A program made the position numbers and the translations under genes. A DNA stretch of 64,000 nt from Phycisphaerales bacterium UBA1910 (GTDB lineage: Bacteria > Planctomycetota > Phycisphaerae > Phycisphaerales > UBA1924): contig DDGE01000036.1 of NCBI GenBank assembly GCA_002337545.1, positions 66,195 to 130,194 of the forward strand, read 5' to 3'. Within the stretch, counting starts at the first letter, position 1, and each line of letters opens with the position of its first letter. The notes under the pieces are model-generated. The model made no database searches and had not been told where the DNA came from. It saw nothing but the letters and a program-made list of their open reading frames with translations. Below are positions 1-11,400 of this stretch, in pieces.

Positions 1-1
1 C

Positions 2-1381
2 ACCACGCTCCCCGCCGCGACTACACTCGGCGATGATATTTGGGATCTCTACCATTTCAATACACTGCCCGAGCTCACCGCGGCGTTGGAGGCCTCCGAG
101 GATCCAAGCGGTGGGACGCCCACGGTCGAACTCCGGGTGTACCCAAATGGTTTCTTTGAGGAGAATGATGTTGAGTTCCGATTCAGCATCATCATCGATA
201 ACCCGAACGGGTCGGATTACACCTTCAATCGATCTGTGATCTGTGAACTTACGAGCTTCGGATCGCCCATCTATATCTACACAAATCACGATGCGCAAGA
301 GTTGCTTGAACAGGATCTGCCCTTCTGGTACAACATCGCGCTGACATTTTTCAACGGAGAGAATCTCGTCGGCACAAGTCTGAACACATTCAACGGCAAC
401 GGCGATCAGGTCACACTTGAGTTCACGCAAGACAATGAGCTGTTCGGATCGAACTCCGCCGCGACTTCGTACATTGAGAACGAACTCAACGCGTTGCAAG
501 ACGAGATGTGGCTTGCCTTTATAAACAACACCGGACTCGATGCGTTGGAATCATCTCGCAACAGCTGGGAATCGATCTGGGAAGCGTATACGACGCTCGC
601 AATGCCTGAAATCTTCGAGCAGAGCACGGCGGTCTCAAGCGCGATGCGGGGAAGTGTGTTCAACAACGAGATCGCGCTGGCCATGCCGATCGATGACTGG
701 TTCTTTGCGATGATCGGCGATGGCGACAACGGGCAATACACCAGCATCCGTGGTGATTTCGAGACCCGCGCACTGCTCATCCAGGACGAGATCAATGAGG
801 CCATCAACACCTACCCTGATCTTCAGGGCCACAGCCTCATCGAGTGGACACTCGCGGAGCTTCGGCATCTGCGTGATCAGGCGTTCAAGCTCGCGGTTGA
901 TGATTCGTATGTTGCAGCGGGTGGTTCGCTTGAGGTGGATGCACTCGAAGGCCTGATGCACAACGATATTGATCAGGCCTACCGTGCGATCGAGGTTGAT
1001 ACGGGCTTCGCCGCAAGCAATGACTACATCGCGCCTCAAAATGGCACGGTTGAGATCCAGGCCGATGGATCGTTCACCTACACACCAAACCACGGTTTCG
1101 TCGGGATCGATCGGTTCTCATACCGGACAACGACCACGGTCAACGACTCGGGCTCAAGGGTATACAGTGATCCTGCGATCGTTCAGATCAATGTGTTCGA
1201 GGGCGGATGCAGCGCTGCTGACCTGGCGCAGCCGTACGGTGAGTTGAACTTCTTCGATGTCTCGGCATTCCTGATGGCCTACACCAATGGAGACGCAGCC
1301 GCGGACCTGAACGAGGACGGGGTATTCAACTTCTTCGATGTGAGCGCATTCCTGGCGGTGTACTCATCCGGTTGCCCATAA
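2..1381 (+). CDS. Exported protein with GC-type dockerin anchor (3' part)
   Basis: The reading frame is open from the window edge, so the N-terminus lies upstream. The visible 460 residues are acidic and rich in Asn, Thr and aromatic residues, as in exported proteins. Around residues 335-400 (numbered from the window edge) lies an Ig-like/cadherin-like domain (NGTVEIQADGSFTYTPN, FVGIDRFSYR). The last ~60 residues hold two dockerin-like repeats, each with NFFDVSAFL and an acidic loop (AADLNEDGVFNFFDVSAF), and end in SGCP with a partner Cys upstream. This is the planctomycete GC-type dockerin tail, thought to sort or anchor exported proteins. The central ~250 residues match no family I recognise. 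A strong hairpin follows the stop. Confidence 0.8.
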   Translation, partial: TTLPAATTLGDDIWDLYHFNTLPELTAALEASEDPSGGTPTVELRVYPNGFFEENDVEFRFSIIIDNPNGSDYTFNRSVICELTSFGSPIYIYTNHDAQELLEQDLPFWYNIALTFFNGENLVGTSLNTFNGNGDQVTLEFTQDNELFGSNSAATSYIENELNALQDEMWLAFINNTGLDALESSRNSWESIWEAYTTLAMPEIFEQSTAVSSAMRGSVFNNEIALAMPIDDWFFAMIGDGDNGQYTSIRGDFETRALLIQDEINEAINTYPDLQGHSLIEWTLAELRHLRDQAFKLAVDDSYVAAGGSLEVDALEGLMHNDIDQAYRAIEVDTGFAASNDYIAPQNGTVEIQADGSFTYTPNHGFVGIDRFSYRTTTTVNDSGSRVYSDPAIVQINVFEGGCSAADLAQPYGELNFFDVSAFLMAYTNGDAAADLNEDGVFNFFDVSAFLAVYSSGCP

Positions 1382-1409
1382 CAACTCGCTGATAAACTAG
1401 ACCTATCAC

Positions 1410-1436
1410 GACCCCGCCGTGCTCCACGGCGGGGTC
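1410..1436 (+). terminator. Hairpin terminator after the dockerin gene
   Basis: GACCCCGCCGTG, a 3-nt loop and CACGGCGGGGTC form a perfect 12-bp stem 29 bases after the stop codon. The following bases (attgctttg) are only weakly T-rich. Confidence 0.75.
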
Positions 1437-1440
1437 ATTG

Positions 1441-2463
1441 CTTTGTACTCGCTTGCCATGGAACAAGACGCGACATGCACCGGTCGAGGGAAACACGAGG
1501 GATGCTGCGAAGCAACCAGTGTCGCATTCTCTGTGAGTGATTCATCGGCTGACACTATTCTGAGGAAATGTCGCTGGAAAACATCTGGAACACATTGCTC
1601 CCAAAACAAAAACAGCCCCAATTCCTCAGAATTGGGTTTGTTTCGTTATGAAACGGTGTGTGCTGAAGATATAGCAAACTATTTGTTGTTCTGGATCTTG
1701 AGAACATGATAGATTAACTCGCCTAAAGGATTCATAAATCCCTTATCGTGCATTGAGTTAGGAAGATTGCCGAAAACGCGGAGCTATAGAGATCAGCAAG
1801 CATATCACAGTCACCAAGCATCGTCCGCTTGAGTCTCTGTGCAATGAGGAGCCTTAGTCGAGAGCTAGGGTGGGACGCTCAAGAAAACAGATTTTCGAGT
1901 TGGTGAGAAACCAGAACACAAAGAAGGTCGCAGCAGACAAACCGTCACTTTGGATACCAAGCATATTGGTGGTTTGGAAACGATCAGAGGGTCTATGTAA
2001 TTCATCGTATCCGTCGTCTCATCTGCCATTTCAGGCGGGATTCTTTCGCGGGGTACTACGAATACCGCCATGTTTTATTCGAAGCGACGGTGTTCAATTT
2101 GATGATTGGATTCTCCAGTAGTTCGTTTTCGACATTGTCGGCAGGGATGAAGCATTAAAATTATTTTGAGGCATGGCCATATACTTGGAAGTAGCTGTTT
2201 TATCTGTACTTAGGGCGATGTGTTTTGTGGTCGGGCAATTAATGACGAATGAAAACTGAGTGCAGGGTTGAGCTGTCTCAAATGTATCGATATATTTGGT
2301 TGAAGTAAGGCTCACTGTTCGCGGGGCTTGTCAATGACAATAGTTAGATGTTTGGATCAGAGAGATTGTTTCGCATTATCCTTTGGTGTTTTAGTGAAGG
2401 TGCAGGCGCTAGAGATTCATGGTTATTCTGTATATGGCTTGTTCCGAATTTTCAAGGCGAGAG
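1441..2463. other. Gene-poor intergenic kilobase
   Basis: I see no convincing gene here. Short open frames on both strands lack ribosome sites and protein-like composition. Base composition becomes AT-rich toward the Rhs gene. The only clear structure is the hairpin at 1617-1636. The stretch could hold an unrecognised RNA or the promoter of the Rhs gene. Confidence 0.5.
1617..1636. terminator. Hairpin with T-rich flanks on both strands
   Basis: CCCAATTC, loop CTCA, GAATTGGG form a perfect 8-bp stem. It is followed by TTTGTTTCGTT on the plus strand and by GCTGTTTTTGTTTTGG on the minus strand, so it could end transcription both ways. No gene I can support ends here, so its client transcript is unknown. 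Confidence 0.55.
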
Positions 2464-5400
2464 ATGATGAGAACGAAGATTGAATGTTCGCAAATCTGTT
2501 TTGTACTGCTGGCGTTTGTGTTTGGAATCAATCAAGTGTCTGGGGCGCTCGGAACTGATCCAGAGCCGCCAGCGATCGTGCTTTCGCCAATGATTGTCAA
2601 TGATAAAACTGGTGGCATGCTTTTTACCCCGCTCTGGCCGCCGTATTCCGATTATTACTCAGGAGCGCAGCCGCAGGTCTACTGGACTCCTGAGGGATAC
2701 CCTGACGAGCCAGTTCCAGCTGAGTTCAGCAATGGCAATCCGAGTACTCCGATCCCACCGATGCCGATGCATGTGGGATTGTATCAAGGGTATGTGAATA
2801 CGACTGGTTCAGCGTTAGATGTAGATCCGCTGTTCTGGAAGGGCGTGTACTCAGCATCGCAAGGTGGATCGTGGGATTTTTACACGATCGAGATGCCGCA
2901 TGTGCCCGGCTTGAAACAGAATTATCATAATCGCTTCCAAGCAATGGTCGACTTCCAGGTTGCGTATAACTGGGGTAGCACTGACCCGAACCCGTCGTGG
3001 GATTGGCCTCCGAATTGGCAATCTACTTTGTTAAACGGGCCGAACTTTGACAGTTGGGTGGATATATATGCACCGTATCTGAGCCGAGCGTATTTCGAGG
3101 ACATCATCCGGAACTCCGACCAGCCCAGCTATAGCACAGCCAGTTTTGGTCGCAACGGGTTCCCGAGGGTAGGGTCTCCGCAACATGTAGAACTTCCGCC
3201 GAACTACCCGCCGAGATCGACTTCGATCGCGGCATCGACTTCACCCATCATCCCTGCGTCGGGCGGGAACTCGCACGGCTCGTACCTGGCGCGTGAGTCG
3301 ATTGCAGACCGTGTCGACATGATCACCGGCGAGCCGATTTTGACCGAGATCGATCTTGAACTCCCGTTCGGCAGTGCAGTGTACCGGCGTGTTCGGACTT
3401 ACTCCGAGAGTGCCTCGCACGGTCACAAGGTTCACCGAGGTTCGCACTTGCTCCGGGATGTCGAGGCGGGGATCCGCGGTTGGCATGGCATGGGGTGGAT
3501 GTCGAGCGATGCGCCACTGTTTTTGTTCGATGCCTCATACTCGGGCACATTGGTGACAGGTGACAGCCAGGACATCGGTCCGGTCTGCTACTTCGCACCA
3601 GATGCCCACCACTCGATTCCATTCATCCAGCAGGGCGGTACGGTGACTATGCCTCCTGATTATGTCGCGCCTGAATGGATGGACGCGATGCTTTTGTACG
3701 ACAAATCGCAAACGGTCTGGAATCCAACGGATGGCTGGATTCGACCGCCACAAGAGATGAAGCTCTACATGCACGACAACTCGGTCGTATACACCATAAA
3801 GATGTACTACGAAGATGTCGATCCGATCCAGCATCTTCGCCCGATGCTTCAAGAAGACGGAGAATCTGTAAATCATGGCAACGGGGTGCCGTATTACGGG
3901 CTTGTAACGAGCATCGAGGACAGTGCTGGGAACAGGGTCGAGATCAACTACGCAGACCCAGAACTGCACAAACCTTATCTCGACCCAGCGTACAACATTG
4001 TAGGAGACCCGATCCGCGATGCGGCGCTGAATGCCCAAATCCTGCCCGTGCGTCAACGCGGGTGGTATAAGGGCATGATTGACCATGTCAAGCTCTACGC
4101 GTCCGATTCGCCCGTAGCCGCTTGGTCGATCTATTACACCTATCGGACATTCTTTGCAGCTCGGAACACCGCAGATACATTGGTTTCTGACACTTATCGA
4201 GACGAGGATGACATTGACCCGTTTATCGATTACTGGTCTTCCGACTCGCATGCCCCGGCACTGCATTCCCTCCTTGTCTATGATGGAGATGTTGACCCAT
4301 CGTCAGATCGAAATCTCATCCTGCCGTGCGATTCAATAAGCTTCGGTCCTGAGGGGCTCAATGGAGTTGCAACTCCGCCGGCGTTTGTGGATGTATTTAC
4401 GGACCACGGAAGCGACAATGATGGTGATCAGGTTGGCAAGATTATCGAAGCATTCTCGCAGCCGATCAGAGGGTCATACTCGAATCAGTTTGAGTATCAG
4501 GATACTGTAATTGGCCCAACCGGCCATGGTGGTTCGACGATCTCAGTTCTGCCTGATACCTGGGCGCACCAGCTCCGGTTCTCGTACGCTGATCCTGCGC
4601 ATTACGGTGAAATCGACGAGAACTCGGGCGATCAGACCTATACGGACTTTAATCCGTTCAACGATTACACGCTCCCATCATGCGGGCCGGCGGAAATCGA
4701 CGAGCACTACACAGTCCGTAAGCGTAATCAGGCAGCGTATCTGCTTAAGGTCGAATCAAAGTCGCGCTTCGAAGTGGGTGAGTTCGCGGAAACGCAGCTC
4801 CCAAGCCGGTACTGGCTCTACCGCTACCAGGATACGCAGGCTATCGACCTGGACAAGCCGTCGCATTGGTCGCGAATTATTCATGCTGGTTGGGAAACAT
4901 ATGAAGGGGTAGGAGCATATAGAAGTGTTCGCCGCCTCAGCCACCGATTCGGTCCGGATACTATCGCTCGGATCTATAAAAACCGCCCGGTCTCATCCGC
5001 CGATGCACCGCTGAACGGGTTTGTCAATGGGATAATAGGGATCGATGAGGATCGAGCACTTGAGATAGCAAGCGGATCGCTTGAGTTCAACACGCCCCTT
5101 GATCTCGCGCCCGCGACCGCACCCGCATCGGGAATCCCGTTCGGTCAGCCATTCACCGGTGGATCTCAGGTGCCGTACGAGCCGTTAGACCCGTCGGACC
5201 CAACTGATCCCGACTCGCCTTATGACGATGAGACGGCGCACAACCTTGATGAAACCTCGATGGAAGAACTGCCGGTCGGCATGCTCGCAGATTCAGTGTT
5301 TTACCGCTGGACGCAGGCTTATCGGCTCGATCCTCGGATCATGATCGACGAGAACAACAGCACTCCGCCAGTAGAACTGCTCGCACGCCCAGCGAGTTGG

Positions 5401-8400
5401 GAGGTACTTGATGGACGAGTGAACGGGATCGTTGCAGGCAATAGTGCGGCTCTAAACCCGTTTAACCAGACCCTCCGGGATACCTATGTCGGCGCGAGCA
5501 TCTCGGCAGCGTGCGAATCTTATCTGCAAACTACAATTGCTCAAGCGAGGATGGACACGACGGGGTTCTTGCCCGGTGGAACTGGGTTGTTCTCCGCAAT
5601 CGCCGATGACGGGACGCTCAAGTGGTACCGAATTTATCGGTTTATCCAAGCGCCTGAAGATCCGATCGCTTGGCGTGATGGTGGCGGGGCAGGCGGCACT
5701 CCCCTTCCAATCTCCGATGCGCCGCGTGGGCCCGAGGTGATCTACGCAGACGGGTACGCGGACACTTCGGGCATCGATGCCCCTTGGGAAACTGATGCGA
5801 CCCACTCGATCTACTACTATCCTTACAACTTCACTGCTGTTGATTGGGGAATCCAAACCGAAGGACACCCAACCAATGTTCCACTATCTGACCCTATGTG
5901 GTGGACGGTCGTTGATGAGTATGACTCGATTGTCGCAGCGTTGTCTCAGAACTCCTCGCTTGCGTATCCAACTGGCGGATCCGCAAACAACAGCGACACA
6001 CATCATCACTATTCCTCGGCGGTTGATTGGAAGAACCGGCGTGTAGTTGGGATGAACAGTGCCGGGTTGGTGCTCTCGGATCGGTCTTGGGATGCGCCAT
6101 CGACTGATACCGACGATCCGCCCGCGATATTGACCGCGTGGTCGTTCGACGAGCACATGCGGCCCATCTACAAGTTCTCACGCGGCTGGGGTGCTGCGGC
6201 GGTCGAGTCGATTGAGACAACAAGCGGGCTCGTCGAGGTGTTTGAGTACGAGCCAGGATCGATCGAGATCAACTACGGTCCGCCGGCAAACGGGATGGAT
6301 GATGTTATCCGAACCGTGTATCCTCGTGAACCCATTAAGCGGTCTATCCGAAAAGGATGCGAAGGCATCGATGTCAAGATCCATGAGATTGAGTATGTGG
6401 TTTCTGCGCCCACAACGGGATCAACCACCACGATTGAAGAATGGCTTGCTCGTAAACCATTGATGGAGACATTCTACGATTTCTCGGGTGCTCCAGTTGG
6501 GACGATCGAGCACAGCTACGGGTACTGGCCAGCTTCAACCGAACCGGGCGAGGAACAGAAGACCCCTCCAATGCGGTGGAAGGTTCGCGCCGGACCGGTG
6601 TTCCAGAGTAGCCCGAATGGGAGCCCGCTCCGCGCTTTCGAGGGTGAGTGGTATAACGACGAGGGGCAGCTCGTGTGGAGCGCCGAAGGTGCGCTCGTGG
6701 ATCCGATGCCCGATACTGATGGGCACATCGAGATGGATAACGGGAGCACCGATGAAGTGGTGTTCCTCAGTTATCGCGCGTATGACGAAGATGGACGCGA
6801 AATCCTCCATGTCGAAGACATCAGCAATGGCTTCGACATCACAAACCTCGCCTACCCCGGGCACCCCACCGTCATCGATGACAATCTACCGACAACTGGG
6901 CTGACAGGCAATCTTTTAATCGGGGAAAATGAGGATGGTGACGACCTGAGCTATGGTGAGGCAGGTGACATTATCGACGCGATCAACGGCGATCGCATGA
7001 GCCAAGGACTCCTTGGGGGTTCGCTCGTTCGTCAGTCTGAGTCTACGCCGCTCAACAACATCACCTTCCGAGCATATAACCGCTTCGGTGAGTACAAAGT
7101 GGTACACCCGAGCGGTATGCGCGATGTGTATCACTACGATGTAGAGTCCGAGACGCTGCGGGAACTTCGTGCGATGGGTGTTGAGTTCGACGGCGACTCG
7201 TGGAACTTCGTGGGTCAAGGACTCTTCGATAGCGCCTTCGATGGCGGCGCACTCAGTGGGAGCATCCAATCCACGATCGATGAGTTGCTTGCGAATCAGT
7301 GGGACGGATCTCCGTATCAGCTTGACAGTCAAGTCTTCAAGGACCTAGAGGTTATCGCTGAGATCACGCCGAACTACGATACTGCTGGGCGCTTGGTCGG
7401 GATCACGGTCAGCGACAACTCAGAAGCTCCACAGCGTCTTGATCCTGCTGTTTCCTATGACGGTTGGGGCAACCCGCTGCTCCAGATCGAGCCTGATGGA
7501 AAGATCACTCGAAACCGGTACGACCAGCTCGGACGCTTGCACAAAACCTATCTGGGATCTCGTGATCGACATGCGCGCTGGAGGACGGCTGCGCCGTCTG
7601 AGGCCGATGACGACATGATCCTGACCGAGAAGCTTTTTTATGGCAGTTCGGTCAATGATGCGTTCCTCCCAATCACCAAGTGGATGTACCGTGCGCGATC
7701 TGCAACGCAGTACGACGGGGATTGGTTCGAGCCCTCTGATGATCAGAGTGGCGACCCGATCGCGTTCAGTGCGTGGAACAGTGCTGATGACGAGTCGAGC
7801 CCAGGAATCATCGAATATTACGGGTACGACTGGCGCATGCGTCGCGTGTCGACGAGGTACGAGGACTTTGAGCTCGATAACCCGGGCGTGTTCCGCGAGG
7901 AACATCTCTTCTTAGACAATCTCGATCGTGTTCGCTTCCGTGCTGTCTACGCTCCGGTCGCTGATGCTGGTGCCCCTGACCCGGACATCACACCCGATGG
8001 TACCGGCTCATTCTCGCTGCCAAGTGCGGATGATTTCATGAATAGCACAAACCTGGTCGCGCTTGAGGAAACTGTGTACAACGAGGCGGGGCAGGTCGAG
8101 GAGCGCAGGCGTTATGACCCTGCGGGCGGCGGGTACCTCTCAACATATTCGTACACCGATCACCGCAACAATGCGGTGTGGGAAAGCTCAAACGGCGGTG
8201 ATGTGACCCAGACAGTCTACGACGCCAAGGGGCGCATCGAGAAGATCAAGTATTATGCCGGTGATCCCAACTCCGGTGGCATTGAAATCTCTCGCACCGT
8301 GAACACATTCGATCCCAGCGGGCATGTGACCGAGGTCGTGCAGTACGATCGGCTAGAGCACCTCGACACAACGACTGCAGATGTCACGCTCGCGGACCAT

Positions 8401-11400
8401 CGCAAGAGCGTGAGCTACTCCTGGTTCGATAGTTCTGGTCGTGTGATCGCCAGTGCGGACATGGGCAGCGTGCATTTCGTGAACGGCTCGGTCGTTGGGG
8501 CAGCGATCCCTGCGCGGGTGGATGATCCACCACTGCGACTCGCGAAGTATCAGGACTTCTTTGTCGGGGATCCGGATAACTCAAGCATGAGCCAGCGCCG
8601 CATTTTGGTTGGCGTTGATCTTCCGCCAAGCTACTTTGATGCAAACGGGGAGCCGCTCGCCCGGGTGAGTTGTTTCTGGTACGACCGGCTCGGCAAGCAG
8701 AACGCAACACTCACGGTACTCTCGAGTTCGCTCGATACGAGCACTGGGCTGATTGACACCGAGTTTATCATCGATCGCTCCGAGTACAACAAGTACGGGC
8801 AGAAGGTGCTCGAGCATCAGTATGCCTACACAGGCGACGGCAGCTCGTACACCTCATCGGATTTTGAACTCCTCGGTGGGGTTGAATACGGCTATGAGGG
8901 CGAAGTTCGACTTGAGGACAATACATATGCGCCGAATATGGCCCAGCAGGTCCGTTCGGTTCGGCCGCTTTCGCTGGATTCAGCTGTAATGGAGATCGTT
9001 TGGAACGATATTGTAGGTACTCGAACTGCTTCGCAGACCGGGAATCCCGCGGACGATTATAGTTTCAGCACAGACCCTGCCGAGGGCAGCTTCTCGGTGA
9101 ACTGGCTCATTGATTCGGGGGGGACCAACCCGTGGCGTGCGACGATCATTGAGTACAACGCGCCCGTTGTGAACCCGGACTTTGAGCTTCCGAGCGGGAT
9201 CATCACGCCCGGCTCCCCGCCGGCGATTCCGCTGTGGGAAGACGATTGGGGTGATCTTGGGATTGGCAACCGTCCTGATTTGGTGAAGGCCTTGCATCTC
9301 CCCGATCCAGTCTCCGGGCGCACGGGCGAAGGCATGGGGTACTCGCTGTTCTTCTTCTACACCATCGACGGGCTCCCCGCGTTCCGACTGGATTCGCGTG
9401 GGATCCTGCTCCGTTACATTTATGACGCTGATGGCAACCTCATTCGCATGTCGGGTGACGATCACAATATGCCGCTGATCGCGAGCTTCGGCATGAGTGA
9501 GGAGCAGCTCCCATCAAACGCGATCGAGTACACCTATGACGCGTTGAGCAGGTTGCTCACCGTCTCGACCGGGCGTGATCTGCTCGATGGGTCATTCCGA
9601 ACCGACACGCATTCGATCTTGGACTACGACCGCTTTGGTAATCTGCTCAGCGAAGAGCAGCAGCGATTCAATGGTGTTGATGTCAACAACAATCCGCTCT
9701 CTGTTAGCGGCACCGTGTCATACGGGTGGGACCATCGCTATATCCCAATACCTGCGGATCCGGCAAACTCACCGGCGCGAGTGTTCGACGGAACCGAGAA
9801 CATCAATCGTGTCTCGTCGATCACCTACCCTACGCGAGTTGGCACACATGATGGTGGTTCGCACTCACCTCGCGTCGTCAATCTGCTCTACGGCACGAGT
9901 GGTTCCATCGAAGACATGCTCGGGCGTGTCACCGGGCTCAGCAGCACGGGTGGACCGGTCGGCACGGAGATCGGGCATGTCGCGACATACCAGTATGAAG
10001 CTGGGGGCACGCGCCTCACGGGTGTCAATCTTGGCAATCATCCGGTCGACTCCATCCCGATCCACAAGGATACCCGGAGCTTTGACCGATTCGGGCGTGT
10101 TGATTCTCGTACGGTCGAGGCCGAGTACGACACCAGCACACAAGCGTACAGCGTGATCCACAGCTCGATTCTTGAGATGGATCTCGGCGGGCGGCGTCTT
10201 GCGGAGCGGATGGTCCAGTTTGATCATCCGTCGCTGGGCTCGCGTGACAACACACACTCGTCGCTCTTTGGGTACGACACACGCAGCCGATTGATCTCAG
10301 AAGACTACGGGGCGCTCGATGCAGCGAACAGTACAATCGCGTCGCCCGACGACGGTCGTGTATACACGCTCGACGAACTGAACCGGCGCGTCGGTACGGT
10401 AAGCGCCCCAGGTGTGGAGATCTTCGAGAATGGCACCGCGGTCGCAGAGCAATCGCATGTTCTCGATGAGCGAGGCGCGATCATTGAGATTGACCTCGGG
10501 AACGGCACCAATGAGAGCATTGAAACTGACCTTGCAGGGGCGATCACGGAACTCCACGGACGGACGGTCTTCTATGACTGGCTTGGCCGTCCGGTGCTTG
10601 TCGCCGAGATCGATGATTCGATCCAACCCGCAGCGGTGGAGCCGGTCGTCGCGTTCAGGTACGACGGTTTCGGCCGCGTCGCGCAGCGTCTTGCGCCTTG
10701 GCCGAATACGACCAAGGATTGGCAGCGGATCGAGAGCTACTACTACGACGGTGTTCGCCGTATCCAGGAGCACTTCCACGACCCAGTGCAGGCGTCTCCC
10801 CCTTGGCCGGTGCAGATCGGCGAGGGTCTTGGCAGTGGTCCGCCTGCGGGCGAAGAGCACCGCACCGAGGCGGAGTTCATCTGGTCCGCGGCTTCGGGTC
10901 AGCCGTTCGATACCTGCCATGTGCAGATCGACTGGTGGGACCGCGAGGCGTGGCTGGTGCAGGACCACGCGATGGGGACGGTGCGGGCCTACACCGATGC
11001 GCACGGCGAGGTCGTCAAACAGTTCCGCTTTGATTCCTTCGGTAACTTCCTGAATCAGGACACCTTCTCGCTGGCCGCCAGCGGCGGACTCTTCAGCGGG
11101 TTCGATCTGCGCCTGGGTCATCACGGCCTCTTCGGCGAGCGCGTGGATCGCCACACCAACGCGCCGATGCTCGATGCCAGCCCGGACCTCGAGGTGTGGT
11201 ACCAGTCGCGATCGCGCTGGTATGTACCCGAGCTGGGGCGGTTTATCTCCAGCGACCCCAATGCCACGGGTGTGCCGGTGGTCTCGACGCTGGCGATGCT
11301 GGGGCAGATGCCCCAGGGCCCGCCGTCGGGCTCGTTCGACGCGATGAGCCATTATGGCGACGGGTGGGACACATGGACGGCCTACGGCGCCAATCCCATC

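Noticed and set aside
1419-2315. Several short frames in the gene-poor region, such as a 96-residue plus-strand frame
   Set aside because: No ribosome sites; the sequences look random and one crosses the hairpin terminator at 1617-1636.
10297-11352. Long open frame on the minus strand within the Rhs gene
   Set aside because: Antisense shadow of a GC-rich coding region, Arg-rich and without ribosome site; the plus-strand Rhs frame explains the sequence.
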